Positions 9,640 to 21,570 of a stretch of 64,000 bases of DNA are shown piece after piece. Source of the DNA: Eustoma russellianum. Lineage: Eukaryota; Streptophyta; Magnoliopsida; Gentianales; Gentianaceae. The stretch lies in contig AP025054.1 in assembly GCA_036186865.1 (NCBI GenBank), forward strand, positions 25,590,118 to 25,654,117, in the 5' to 3' direction. A model generated the notes under the pieces. That model saw only the letters and a program-made list of their open reading frames with translations. It made no database searches and was not told the origin of the DNA. Position 1 is the first letter of the stretch. Each line of letters begins with the position of its first letter. A program made the position numbers and the translations under genes.

Positions 9640-11064
9640 ACGAAAAATTTTTTTTAGTGTCACCATGAACAAAAAAATTTCAATCACTAGAAAATGAGAC
9701 AAATCATCATCACTATCATTTATGAATCTCCCGCTCCGCTTGCGCCATCATCTCTGCCTCAGGACGTAAATCCCCCAAAACCAAATCCTCCACTGGTCGC
9801 AAAGTCAGTAAATCCGCTCATCGAGCTGCCAGCAACACCACTTTCACCAGCTCCAGTTTCTCCCCCTAAATCATCAAAATCATGAGGGAATTGGAATCAA
9901 GGTGCTGCTTGCATGAAGGCGGTCTTGAAAACTGCTATACAGCATTCATTCCGTGCGTGCCAAGCCTCGTGCTCTGCATCACGAAGCTCCAACAGTTGAA
10001 CAGTTTCCTCCAGCGACTGGACTTGTGATAGCAATTCAGGATTATTGCTACCACCCTCACCATCTTGAGGTCCTTTGTCAACCTCATTCGCAATATCTGG
10101 AGTTGTAGTGACCTTCCTTCAAGGGCTTGGCGATGTTAAAATTATCATAGTAATCTGTCTGGGCCACCCTTGTCATCTCTCCTTCAAGAATCTGAATGCT
10201 TTTGGACTTGAGCAGAATTGTGATCTTATTCGCAAAAGGCAAGGCCTTAGATCCCTTTCTAACGGCAGCCATCATCACCTCCACCATGATCCACCCCAAA
10301 CTCAACTGTGTCTCATGCTTGATACGATAAGTGACGTAGAAATCCATATTGCTTGGATTTCTAATCGCCTTACCGTTGACATAGTTGGTCACCACAATCA
10401 ACAGAATCTTATTCACTAAAGGCATGTTCTAGGTTTTTTTGGTTGGGAAATACACCAGATTAAACTTAACGTCCTGCTAACTAACTCCGTATTTGTCACT
10501 CAAGTCAAATACGGAGAAGTCACTTAGTCCCTCATTCCTCACTCTCAAAATATCATAGATATCTTGTATGGATAAACTGATAGGTGTACCGTCTATGACA
10601 GTTTAAAGGGAAAACTATTGTAATTCTGTTTTTGGTGTGACCCACATATTGACATAGAACAATTAGGTGTAAGTCTTTGAGAAGGATTTCATATCAACTC
10701 TGGACCAGAGTGGGGTCCAACATTGTTTATCTAAAAGGGCAATAAACTGATTCACATTATGGGCTTCAGTGAAGTCACTAACTCGAATTAGTTTGAGGGG
10801 CACTGTAAGCCTACTGCTGCTCCTCCATTCTTCATACAACATATGTGAATAGATAGAAAGATGGGTACCTTTTGCTGTGTGAGGTGGGAAATTCTTAACA
10901 TCCGAGTCAAATTTCTTCTTCATACATGGGAAGTTATCTTTAGTCAGTCCCTCGCAGACGGATTTGAGGTTCTCTGGTTCAACGACCCCAACAGTTTGTT
11001 TTTGTTTGTGCCCTCTTGGGACATGCCTTGAAGGTCCGGCACCACTTCTTCCTTGTGAAGCCAT
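9640..11064 (-). pseudogene. ORF3 remnant of the SIRE-like element
   Basis: Starts at the ATG at 11064 (MASQGRSGAGPSRHVPRGHK) and runs leftward past the 9690s. It is homologous along its length to the plus-strand ORF3 at 43342-44682. Visible parts: a basic Ser/Gly N-terminus, a globular middle with LYEEW, YGVSQQDVKFNL and NPSNMDFYVTYRIK, and a Gly/Ser-rich tail. Stops interrupt it near 10675, 10598 and 10430, and the tail frame is lost. Its place between pol and the 3' LTR is where Sireviruses carry an env-like or accessory ORF. I see no signal peptide or membrane segment, so 'envelope' is not supported. Confidence 0.75.
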
Positions 11065-11399
11065 TTTTGGTCAGAGGAGAAAGTTTGCTAGTTGATGGAG
11101 ATGGACACAATGTTGTGAGAATAGTGAGAGGAGGAAGGTGGAATTTAAGGTTGAAGGAGAAGGAGAGGAAGAGGAAGAGATAGGGAAAACAGTTGGGAAG
11201 TAGGAAACGTGGAAACTGGAGATTTAATGCGAAAAAGGGAAGAGAAGATGAAGAGGAATGAAGGAGATAAAGTTGAAGTGGGAAAGTGGGAGTGAAATGG
11301 GAGACGTGGGAAGGAAGTTATGCCATGGGGAAAGAGAAAGACGGCGTCAGTGGTAAAATTCTTCAATTTGCGCGAAAAAGTGAAGGGTCACTTGGTTTG
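11065..11399 (-). other. Pyrimidine-rich leader of ORF3
   Basis: Stretch before the ORF3 start, strongly C/T-rich on the minus strand (CTTCCCAC and TCCTCC words). Its counterpart is at 43020-43340 in the plus-strand element. It probably serves as 5' UTR; the ORFs across it are low-complexity translations and not genes. Confidence 0.5.
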
Positions 11400-11690
11400 A
11401 CAAGGAAGAAAAATAGATTAGGCGCCTTATATCACTTCAAACGACTGCTTAAAATAGGATAAAGTGCTTGAAGTGACTTTGAACGATTGTGGGTGAAGAG
11501 ATTATGCGCTCAATGTCTCTTTGAACGAGTGACATAGTTCTTATAAAGCGCTTAATGCTACATTGAACGACTGTTTCAAACACATAAAACTCTTGATGTC
11601 ACTTTGAACGAGTGACATACTTCAAATCAGGCGCTTATTGTGGTATTGAACGCCTGCACCTTTTTAGATGAGGCGCTTTATGTGAGTTGA
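11400..11690 (-). repeat. Palindromic array upstream of ORF3 in the minus-strand SIRE-like element
   Basis: Between the pol end and the ORF3 start, about seven degenerate copies of GCGC(C/T)TTAT.TCACTTNAACGA words, the same family as the LTR arrays. The plus-strand element has a matching array at 42705-42985, also upstream of ORF3. Confidence 0.65.
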
Positions 11691-11729
11691 GATTGAAAAT
11701 TTGAATATTTTATTGCTGTAACTCTTGAT

Positions 11730-14700
11730 GGGTCACCTTCAACCCATGTTAAGTAGCCTTAACCTGCTCCTTATAGATGCAAATACATCACTAGAAAAGT
11801 GTTTTGTAAAAATATCAGCTAATTAGTCATGTGTTGGAACAAATTCCACACTAACCAAGTCCTTTTGTACACAATCACGAATGAAATGATATCTCACTTC
11901 AATGTGCTTAGTCCGACTGTGGTGAACTGGATTTTGTGCAACGTTGATAGTAGAAGTGTTGTCACACAAAATAGGCACTTTAGAGAAGTGAATGTTATAA
12001 TCATTTACTGTATTAGTCATCCACAGCAATTGTGCACAACATGAGGCGGCCGACACATATTCAGATTCCGCCATAGAAAGAGCTACACTATTTTGTTTCT
12101 TGGAGAACCAAGAGACAAGACAATCACCGAGAAATTGAAAAGTCCCAGATGTGATCTTCCTATCAACAAGACTCCCCATATAATCGGAGTCACAATATCC
12201 TCTTAAATCAAAACATGCATTCTTGGGATAGAATAATCCAACTTTCAAGGTACACCTAAGGTATCTAAGAATACGTTTTACCGTAACTAGATGCATTTCC
12301 CCAGGATCACTTTGAAATCTAACGTATAAGCACACTGTATGTGATATATCCGATCTACTTGCAGTCAAGTAAAGTAGACTTCCTATAATGCCACAATACA
12401 AGGTTACCTCGATATGCTTTCCTTTCTCATCTTTGTCAAGCTTCGCACTTGTGCTCATTGGAGTGTTTACTTGTCTTCCTTCACCAAAACTGTACTTTTT
12501 GAGCAAATCCTTTGTGTATTTGGTTTGAGAAATATACGCACCTTCTTGAGTTTGTTTGATTTAGGTGCGAGAAAGTAAGTAAGCTCGCACATCATGCTCA
12601 TTTTGAATTCACTTTGCATTAAGCTAGAAAATTGCTTACAAAAACAATCGTTAGTAGCAACAAAAATAATACCATCAACATATAATTGTACAATCAATTG
12701 ATTTTTGCTTTGTTATTTAATGAACAAAGTGATGTCAACTTTACCTCTTGAAAATCCATTATTTAGAAGAAAGGTGCTTAACCTGTCATACCAAGCTCTT
12801 GGAGCTTTTTTAAGGCCATAAAGAGCCTTTTTAATTTTGAATACATAATGTGGTAAGTCACGGCATTCAAACACGGGAGGCTGTGCAACGTACACTTCTT
12901 CTTGGATAACACAATTCAAAAAAGGCGGATTTAACATCCATTTGGTAAAGTTTAAAATCTTTATTGCAAACATATGCCAACAATATTCTAATGGCTTCAA
13001 GCCGTGCTACGGGTGCAAATGTCTCATCAAAATCAATATCTTCTTCATGACGATATCCTTGAGCAACTAGTCTAGCTTTATTTCTATTGACATTTCCTTG
13101 ATCATCTATTTTGTTACGGAATAACCATTTTGTACCAATAATGGGATGATCAAGAGGTTTGGGAATTGACTCCCAAACATCACTTCTTTCAAATTGGATT
13201 AATTCCTCTTGCATTGCCAAGATCCAATTTTCATCAAGAAGTGCATCTTTAATATTCTTAGGCTCTATAAGAGAAATGAACACGTTCTCTCGATATTGCC
13301 TTCATGTAGTGATACCTCTATTTAAATCACCTATGACTAACTTGTGTGGGTGAGAACTTTTATGTTTGAATGATCTAGGAAGGTTGGAGATATCTCCTTC
13401 AACTTCTTCATGATCACTTTTTGGAAGAGACAAATCATAAGTGATCATCATTTTCTGGAAGATAAGATGCATCTTTAACATTTTGTGTATCAACAAGATG
13501 AGTACGAGAAATATTTCTACTTGTCTCACTAAGTTCATGAACACTTAGTGGAGGAGTGGATTCAATATGATCTACTCTCAAGTCAATGAAGATATTTCCA
13601 TTGGAGGACTTATAAACAATTTCTTGTTGATGAGCAACCGTTGGAAGGTCATCAAGAAGTTCTTCTTGAGGAGCATCAACTTCATTTTCTTCACAATCCT
13701 CATTAAGATTAGGTTCGACATTAAGTGACTCATTAAACATAACATGGATTGATTCTTCCACCTTTTGACTCCTTTTGTTGAAAACACAAAATGCTTTACT
13801 GTTTGAGGCATAACCTAAAAAGATACATTCATCCGCTTTGAAGTCGAGTTTGTCCAAAGTGCCCTTAGTGTTAAGTATGAAACACTTGCATCAAAACACT
13901 TTGAAATACCCAATATTGGGAACATTCCAAAGCTCATAAGGTGTCACATTTAGGTAAGGTCTCAAATATACATGATTGATCACATGACAAGCGGCATTTA
14001 TCGCTTCAGCCCAAAAATACTTGGGCAAACCGAATGCATTTAACATTTCCCTACACATTTCTTATAAGGTTCTATTCTTTTGTTCGGCTACACCATATTG
14101 TTGTGGAGTTCTAGGTGCCGAAAGGTTATGAGTGTATCCTTTGGATTCACAAAATCTCTCACTCTCCATCAAACTCACCACCATGATCACTTCGTATGGT
14201 TTGAATGGTGTCACCCATATGATTTTCCAATCGTCTACTCAAATTAATGAACTCACCACATGCATTATTTTTCTTTGCAAAAAACATCATCCATGTATAA
14301 CGAGTATAATCATCTACTACCACGAAGGTATAATGTTTACCACCCAAACTTTTTGTTCCAATATCCTCATACAAATCCATATATAGTAATTGTAGGGGTT
14401 TTGAGGTGGATATGTTTATTTTTGGTTTAAATCTTGTTTTCACAAACTTTATCTTTTGACAAGTGTCACATAAGTCTTGGTTTTTGAAACTTATTTTTGG
14501 AAGGCCTCGAACCTTTTTGTTTTCACAAATAAATTTGAAGGTTTTGAAACATATGTGTCCGAGACGTCTATGCCACAATTGTGTCAAGTCATTCTTGGAA
14601 ACTAGGCAAGATATGTTTTGTGAAACCGAATCATTGATGTTAAGTTCGTAAATATTTTTGAATCTCAAAGCTTCAAACAAGATAATGTTTTCCTTTTTCA

Positions 14701-14990
14701 CAATGCACTTTGTTTTCAAAAACGTAACCTCATAATTAGCATCACATGATTGACTGACACTTATCAAGTTAAACTTTAGTCCAGTAATATATAGAACATC
14801 ACTAAGAGAGAAGGAATTGTTACCCACAATACCATGTCATTTGATTTGGCCTTTGCTACCTCGAAAGTGGACAACTCCTCCATCTTGCATAGTGAGTCTA
14901 TGAAACAATCTTTTTTCTCTCGTCATATGGTTGTAACGCCCACTGTACACGACCCATTGGACCTTCTTTTCCTTGCTTTCTCCTTTTAGC
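11730..14990 (-). pseudogene. SIRE-like copia pol remnant: protease, integrase, RT, RNase H
   Basis: Read right to left: protease near 14950, integrase with WHRRLGH near 14590 and CDTCQ near 14470, the VVVDDYTRYTW catalytic Asp near 14300, the central RT near 12700-13200 (FDETFAPVARLEAIR near 13020; LYQMDVKSAF near 12930), and RNase H 11823-12506 with YCDSDYMG, AESEYVSAAS and CDNTS carrying the acidic residues. The protease codon at 14945-14947 reads TAC, so the usual DSG is YSG and the catalytic Asp is lost; the plus-strand copy keeps DSG. Several stops and frame changes interrupt the integrase/RT linker. Confidence 0.9.
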
Positions 14991-15049
14991 GCTAGGGCCT
15001 ACAAAAGAAGCGTATGACATTGGTACCTTTTTTATTTTGGGTCCATTGG

Positions 15050-16834
15050 GGTTAGTTACCTTTACTAAACCCTTTGGTACCCACACAAGATGTTTATTAT
15101 TCTTAGCCCTACAAACTCTTTCTACATGTCTTTTTTTATTAAAATAAAATCATGTAGGAATGTGTTTGTGAGGATAAGAATGTTTATCATGCTTGTGCAA
15201 AGACACATTCCGTGACTCCCTTTTTGGGATGACATTCCTTAAAATCAGGGAAGAGGCATTTTTCATGAATTCAACAAAAGGTTTTGACACTTTTGTTGAG
15301 TTAACCTTGCCCTTGGACCTGTGCCTTTGCTTCTTCAAGGAGGTTTTTGACTCCTTGCTAAATGATGTCTTTTCATTCAATTTACCCTTCTTAGACGCAT
15401 ACATGACACTAGATTTAATCTTAGGTTTTCATGCTTTGTACGGATGTGTCTTTAACTACCTTAATTTTATTAACACTTTCCTTTTGAAAATTTTTCTTTT
15501 TCAAAAGGGTTTGATGAGGAGTGCTTCATTTCATCAAATCATGCTTCTCCTATAGTGTTATCATATGCATGGTTAATAAAATGACATGCTCTAGTTGCAA
15601 TGCAATGTGATTCTCAAGCGTGTCATTATACTCATTTATGCATGCTTTAAAATCCTTTTTGACACGTTTATATTTCATCTTGTAATCTATAATGCGAAGG
15701 TTTAGTGCATACCTCCATGTCATCTTCGATGGCCATGAGAGAATAAGACTCCTTGTTAAGATCATCGTTGATGACCTCCGTGAGAGCTAGATTCTTGTTG
15801 TCGTCGTTGTCGCTCTCAGACCCAGATAAGAGACTTTACCAATGGGCGACTTCCGTTTGTAAAGCCTTCTTCCTTTGGTAGATGGCTTTTTTGTCTTCTG
15901 GCTGAGGATCCTTCACACGGCAATCCTTCATGAAGTGACCAAACTTTCCACACTTATAGCATTTGTTTTCTTGGTCCTTCACCTTGTCCTTATCCTTGGA
16001 GAATTTTTCCTTCATGAACCTCTTGGCTTCATCTTCATTTCTCCTTGCGAATCTTCTAAACCTTCGAATGAGAAGTCCAACTTTGTCGTCCGGCTCCTCC
16101 GACTCGCACGTTAGGACGTTCGATGAACTTCGAATAGGATCATTTTTTTCTTGAGCTTCAAGGTGAATCCCACAAGTGATGAGATTCCCATAAAGCTCAT
16201 CTAAAGTGATAGTCTCTAGATGGTTTGACTCTTCAATGGCCATCACCTTTGTGTTTCATTCTCTTCCCAAACTATTTAGGAAGCAATGGTTGAGATCCTC
16301 TTGTTCGATTTTATTTCCAACTGCCATGAGTAGGTTGATGAGTTTGGTGAACCGTTGGATAGACTCTTCGATTTTTTCACTTTTGGGGACATTGAAATGG
16401 TAGAATTGTTTTATCAGTTTTCTCCTCTTTGCCTTCCTCACTTGAGATGTTTCCTCATGAATCATCTTCAACTTTGTCCATGCTTCATGATCGGATTGAA
16501 TACCATGAATTTGAGCTCTCTCATTTGGTGATAGAGAGCTATTCAAAATAGCAAGCGCTTTGCTATTTATGGCAAATTGTAGTTCCTCCTCTGGAGCAGG
16601 ATCATCAACATCAAAAGGAATAGCACAACCTTTTGACGCCTCTCTCCAAATATGATATCCACATGAACAAAGATAGATTTCCATATTATATTTTAGTAGT
16701 GGATAGTTTAGAGGGTCAAACATGGGTACTTTGACATTTACACTTGAAATAAAAGGGAGTAGTGACTCTTGTCGTCTCCTTCTAGAAGCATCACCACTTG
16801 GAGAACCGACATCTTCAAAACTAAAGGGATCCAT
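15050..16834 (-). pseudogene. SIRE-like copia gag remnant with C-terminal spacer
   Basis: Starts at the ATG at 16834 (MDPFSFEDVGSPSGDASRRR). The UBN2-like capsid core runs through LAILNSSLSPNERAQI near 16560-16500, then a CCHC knuckle, CYKCGKFGHFMKDC, near 15920-15960. A charged, coiled-coil-like spacer (15550-15765) and Lys-rich segment (15150-15404) follow, then WVPKGLVKVTN near 15070. A second knuckle near 15100-15150 is damaged: its first cysteines are gone but the VERVC end remains. The frame breaks near 16255, 15835 and in the spacer. The gag start and leader are intact relative to the primer site 46 bp upstream. Confidence 0.85.
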
Positions 16835-16880
16835 ACTTCAAAAGATCAAATCTTGTTATTTGAACTCTTACACTCAAGAT

Positions 16881-16895
16881 TTGCTCTGATACCAA
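16881..16895 (-). other. Primer binding site, initiator Met tRNA
   Basis: On the minus strand TTGGTATCAGAGCAA, two bases inside the 5' LTR edge. TGGTATCAGAGC is complementary to the 3' end of plant initiator Met tRNA, the common primer of Ty1/copia elements. Confidence 0.92.
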
Positions 16896-16896
16896 T

Positions 16897-17332
16897 TGTT
16901 AGGACCCTTGGAAAACACTAGAAAGGGGTTGAATATTTGTTCACCAACTATGGATAATTTTTTCTTAATTTTTTGATGATGAGAATGAATCAATACTTGG
17001 GTCTTTTCTTCAAAAGTAGTAAACATGCGGAAGCGTAAAGAACACCAAATATACAGAGGTTCAAGTCAAAGACTTTACTCCTCTACCTTATTGGTTTTTC
17101 ACGAGAAGGAGTTTTGAACAGGGGATTGTTATTTCTTTTGGGGGAAACAACAATCAAAAACGAAAATACAAATAGTGTAAAACTAGGCCACATGCCTAGA
17201 CAAGATCAAGAAATACCAACCCATTGAAGTCTAGCCTCCAAAGAACTTTATTGCTCCTCAAAGAATTCTTGTTGGGAGTATGGTGCACCACTACACCATC
17301 AACTAACCCTTCAAGGTTTGGATCTCTTCAAA
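16897..17332 (-). repeat. 5' LTR of the SIRE-like element, proximal part (before the nested insertion)
   Basis: Starts TGTTAGGACCC at the primer-site side and aligns with 8011-8450 of the other LTR. It stops at TCAAA (17328-17332), where the Tekay-like element begins; the alignment resumes at 26777 with the duplicated TCAAA. Confidence 0.9.
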
Positions 17333-18021
17333 TGTAGCGCCCCGGCCCGGACAGCGGATCCAAACCGGTGCACCCGTCGTAGCCTACTAAGAGGACTACA
17401 AGACATCTCATCTCTTGAATACACATCATCAATGACGTAAGAGAGTAAGCACGGAAACATGTGTAAAACAAATCTAAACCATCAAATCCGTACATCAAGA
17501 TGTAATGTGATTACAAAAGATTGTTCATGGTCGCAGCCAACTAAATCCTCAAATGAAGGAAAGAAAGTTAAGATAATAAGAAACAGTCTATAACAATTCC
17601 CAAGATAAGCTCTAAGCACCCCATTCAGCCCACTCGCCGTCATCTTCTATGAAAATCATGTCATAACCGGGCTCATCTGCACGACAACGAGTAGAACTCT
17701 TAGCAAAAAACGCTAGCAAGTAACCCGCTTATAAGACATACGGGATCAACACATGGCAAGACATGAGTAATATCTATATCAAGGGATATGGGGCACATGT
17801 CTTGTATAATTTAAAGATCATAAGTTGCCAGCACAACAGAAACAGAGAACAACAACGAATGAGTAGCAGACAGTTCAATAACAAAACACTTACAAGTCAA
17901 TCATACCAAAACGACTCACGTGATGCATGACAATTCAAAATATGCACTACACTACGCAATCACAAATGCTTATGCAAATACTTTTCAAAACAGTGCAATG
18001 TATGTCATAATGTCCGGTCGC

Positions 18022-18240
18022 GTAACTTTATACCCTGTGATGGGCCACAGCTTGTCTTTACACCCTGCAACACATCACAGCTTAATTTATACCCTGCAAT
18101 GTTCCACAGCTTGTCTTTATACCCACTGTCACATTACAGCTCACTTTATACCCTGTGATGGTTACAGTTTGTCTTTATACCCTGTAACGCATCACAGCTC
18201 ATTTCGCAAACTTTATACCCTGTGCCAAGGCACAGCTCTT
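18022..18240 (-). promoter_or_regulatory. Seven tandem TATA-plus-hairpin units in the 3' LTR
   Basis: On the minus strand each roughly 29-38 bp unit reads CTGTG-N(4-8)-CACAGGGTATAAAG or a variant. The clearest hairpins are CTGTGATGGGCCACAG (18035-18050) and CTGTGCCAAGGCACAG (18220-18235). One unit has lost its TATA (TTTACACCC near 18060). The plus-strand relative keeps TATA words with other inverted repeats at 4120-4405. Confidence 0.7.
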
Positions 18241-18636
18241 ATCAAATCAAAATGAAAATGCAAGTGCCATGATGCAAGGATGTGCATTCACATGTCAATC
18301 AATCATTTGAAACTCATCCCTTTCGCATATTCAAGTGTAATTCTTCAGGTAAGCCAACATTACCTAACTTTCATTCTTAGAACACAAGGGATGAAGTAAA
18401 CACCCTCACGTGTTCCATTTGAACCTTATTGAAGCCTCACATATTCATTCTTAACCCCTTAGATTATTCACACTGAAGTCCAACTCGAATACCCCACGAA
18501 GTCCTCATAGTTGATTCACCAACTTAGGTCGTATTCCCAAGACTTATACTAACCTCAATCAGGTCCTAAGAAGTCTCTAAGGTCACCAAAAAGATCCCCT
18601 AGCTTCCCTCTTTCTTCCCCTACTTTCCCACAAAAC

Positions 18637-18905
18637 TGATGGACGTCAGCCCCTGACGTCGATCGATCCACGTCCATCAGAGCACTTCGATCTCTCACTC
18701 AGCCTACATCGATCGATCGAAGTGACGTCGTCCCCTCACATCGATCGATCGACGTCCATCAGAGCACATCGATCTCTCACTCAACTATACATCGATCGAT
18801 CCACGTACATCTGAAACACATCAGCCTCTCCCTCAGCTATACATCGATCGATCGATGTATGTCAGTCTTTGACATCGATCGATCGATGTCGATGTTTTTC
18901 CAGTC
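18637..18905 (-). repeat. CGATCGATCG palindromic array in the 3' LTR
   Basis: About nine copies of (A/G)TCGATCGATC(C/G)A flanked by ACGTCCATCAGAGCA or TCTCTCACTCAGC words, adjacent to TTTCTGCAGAAACTGCAGA. The array sits where the plus-strand relative has its GCCTA..TAGGC array, also next to CTGCAG, so the two subfamilies carry different palindromes at one site. Confidence 0.8.
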
Positions 18906-19609
18906 TTCCTGCGATTTCTGCAGAAACTGCAGATCTACACTCCAATCGATTCCCAACTTCCTTCCAACCATTTTAAGCCTAATCCTCACTAACAATTCAT
19001 GCTTAAGCCATCAACTCAACACTACACACATACCAATCAAAGGTTCAAGCCTAAAACTCAAATAATCCACCAAAACAAACCCAAAAATCCTACCTTTCAC
19101 TCTCTTCTCCTCTCAACCGAAAATAGCAACAAAGAGAGGGTTCAAGGGATTGGGATTTGCAAGATTTCACGTAATCAACAACAACAAAACGATTTTCAAC
19201 ATATAGTGGCCAAAACATCAAATCCATATCACATAAATCACATATAGATCAAAAAAGATAAACTACTACATGGTGATCCATTTTGATATCAAAATAGGCC
19301 TTTTTTCTTTCGCAAATCTTGGTTCTTGAAGAATTCTTCACCTAGGGTTGGAGAAGAAGAAAAATCGCCTATGGAGAAGAGGGGGACGTCGGTTTCTCTG
19401 AATGAATAGAGAAACTGACGTTCTTTCAGTTTTAATATGGGTAGGGGTGAAATTGGAATTTCTAAATTATATTCTATTATTTAATTCCCTCAATAAATAC
19501 CAATTAATTATAATATTTAAATTCTTAATATAATACTATTAATTACCATTAATTTCATTTAACTTCCTTTTATCCTTTAATTATTCTACGGAGGGTGCAG
19601 GGCATAACA

Positions 19610-19623
19610 TTCCACCCCCTTAC
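19610..19623 (-). other. Polypurine tract of the nested Tekay-like element
   Basis: Minus-strand GTAAGGGGGTGGAA directly before the LTR start TGTTATGCCC; it matches the tract at 2521-2535. Confidence 0.85.
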
Positions 19624-19653
19624 AAAAAGTTTCGTCCTCGAAACTGACGTACC

Positions 19654-21500
19654 TTATTGGAAAAGATGTGGATATAACTTCTTCATTTGCTCCTCAAGCT
19701 CCCACGTGGCTTCACGCTCCGTATGATTACTCTATTGAACTTTGACCTACGGAATCACGCGCTTGCGTAGGACTTGATCTTTCTTATCCACAATCTTCTC
19801 TGTATGTTCTTCATATGTGACATCTTCTCTAACATCCAATGGTTGAGTCTCAAGGACATGGATAGGGTCCGATATGTATTTCCTGAGTTGAGACACATGA
19901 AATACATTATGGACTTGCGACAAACTCAGAGGCAAAGCCAACCGATATGCTCTTTCACCAACTTTACCAAGCACCTCGTATGGACCAATATACCGAGGGC
20001 TTAATTTGCCTTTCATCCCGAATCTCGTAACTCCCTTAGTAGGTGAGACTCGTAGGTAGAATTTCTCACCTTCCTCAAATTCCAAGGGTCGTCTTTTAGT
20101 ATCGGCCCAACTCTTATTGCGATCTTGTGCCACCCTTAGTCTCTTTCTTATGATCTGCACTTTCCCTATTGTCTGCTCGACCAATTCTACTGCAGTGATC
20201 GTCCTTTCCCCAACTTCGTCCCAACAAACCGGGGATCTACAATTGCGTCTGTATAGGGCCTCAAACGGTGCCATGCCGATTGCACTGTGATGGCTATTAT
20301 TGTATGAGAACTCCATCAGATTCAGCATACTATCTCAATTTCCTTTAAAATCCAGAACGCAAGCTCTCAACATATCTTCTAAGGTCTGGATTGTCCTCTC
20401 CGACTATCCATCTGTCTGAGGATGATAAGCGGTACTCATTCTTAGCTCGGTACCCATCGCTTTCTGGAAAGCCATCCAGAACTTAGAGGTGAACCTGGGA
20501 TCACGGTCCGATACAATACTGACGGGAACACCATGCAAGCTCACAATGTTATCCACGTATATGTTGGACAATTTCTTATAAGAAGTACCATTTGGCATAG
20601 CTATGAAATGAGTTGTCTTTGTCAATCGATCGACAATTACCCAAATCATTTCATTTCCACTTCTGGTTTTGTGTAAACCCATCACGAAGTCCATGGTCAC
20701 ATGCTCCCACTTTCATTCTGGAATCTCAAATGGCATCATCAAACCACCAGGTCGTTGATGTTCTACCTTAACTTGTTGGCATACTAGACACCTCTCAACA
20801 TACTCCGCGATAGTTTTTTTCATCCCTATCCACCAATAATTCCTTTTAAGGTCCTTATACATTTTTGTGCTTCCAGGGTGGATAGACATCCTCGAGTTGT
20901 GTGCTTCGCGTAGCAATTCTCTTTAAAGTTCATCATTATCTGGTACGCGTAACCGATTTTGGAACCATAGACTTCCATCTTCTCTCAACTGGAAATCTTT
21001 TACTGGTCCCATAGACAATTTGTCGCGGATTTCTCTCAGTGTTGCATCATCATACTGCGCTCCTTTAATTCTATCTACCAAGTCTGGACTGATAGACAGA
21101 GCCATGAGAACATTCGCCATTGAGTCCACCACATTGAGACCAAACTCATCAATCTCTCTTCCCAAAGGCGACTGTCTGGCGTGACTAGACTTTTTGCTCA
21201 ACGCCTCTGCCATTCTATTTGCTTACCCCGGATGATAGTTGATGGTTAAGTCATAATCGTTGAGTAATTCCAACCATCTTCTTTGTCTCATGTTAAGCTC
21301 CTTCTGTGAGAATAAATATTTCAGGCTCTTGTGATCTGCGAACACTGCACATTTCTCTCCATACAAATAGTGCCTCCGAATCTTAAGAGCAAATACTACA
21401 GCTGCAAGCTCCAAGACATGCGTCGGGTAATTCTGTTCATATGGTTTCAACTGTCTCGACGCGTATGAGATAACTCGTCCATTTTGCATTAAGACACAAC
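19654..21500 (-). pseudogene. Gypsy pol remnant, downstream exon: RNase H, integrase, chromodomain
   Basis: Begins just after the 70-nt intron with GTTGTGTCTTAATGC (GCVLMQ). RNase H 21223-21500 has VLELAAVVFALKIRRHYL and ADHKSLKYLF; the usual TDHK is ADHK here. Integrase: zinc-finger CLVCQQVK near 20780, MDFVMGLHKT near 20690, VSDRDPRFTS near 20510, PQTDG near 20405. The chromodomain (EREATWELEEQM) lies near 19680-19730 and the stop is at 19654. Stops occur near 21222, 20920, 20710, 20400, 20335 and 19737. Fully syntenic with 643-2490 of the plus-strand element. Confidence 0.92.
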
Positions 21501-21570
21501 CTATAGACAGAAAGTCAGTTTAAGACTGGCATATGTATATACAATGTATTAGTTGTAACGATATACATAC
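21501..21570 (-). other. Probable spliceosomal intron inside pol, second copy
   Basis: Minus-strand GTATGTATATCG at 21570 to TGTCTATAG at 21501, 70 nt. Splicing gives GGACTAG+GTTGTGTC, i.e. GLGCVLM in frame, the same codon and phase as the intron at 573-642. Apart from the ends the two introns share little sequence. Confidence 0.8.

Larger units (their letters stand above)
17333..19609 (-). repeat. 3' LTR (2277 bp) of the nested Tekay-like element
   Basis: Ends are TGTAGCGCCCCGG at the left and GGCATAACA at the right, giving TG..CA in both orientations. It carries the TATA/hairpin array 18022-18240 and the CGATCG palindromic array 18637-18905. The stretch 18980-19260 looks like leader sequence rather than coding. 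An AT-rich tract occupies 19460-19590. Confidence 0.93.
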
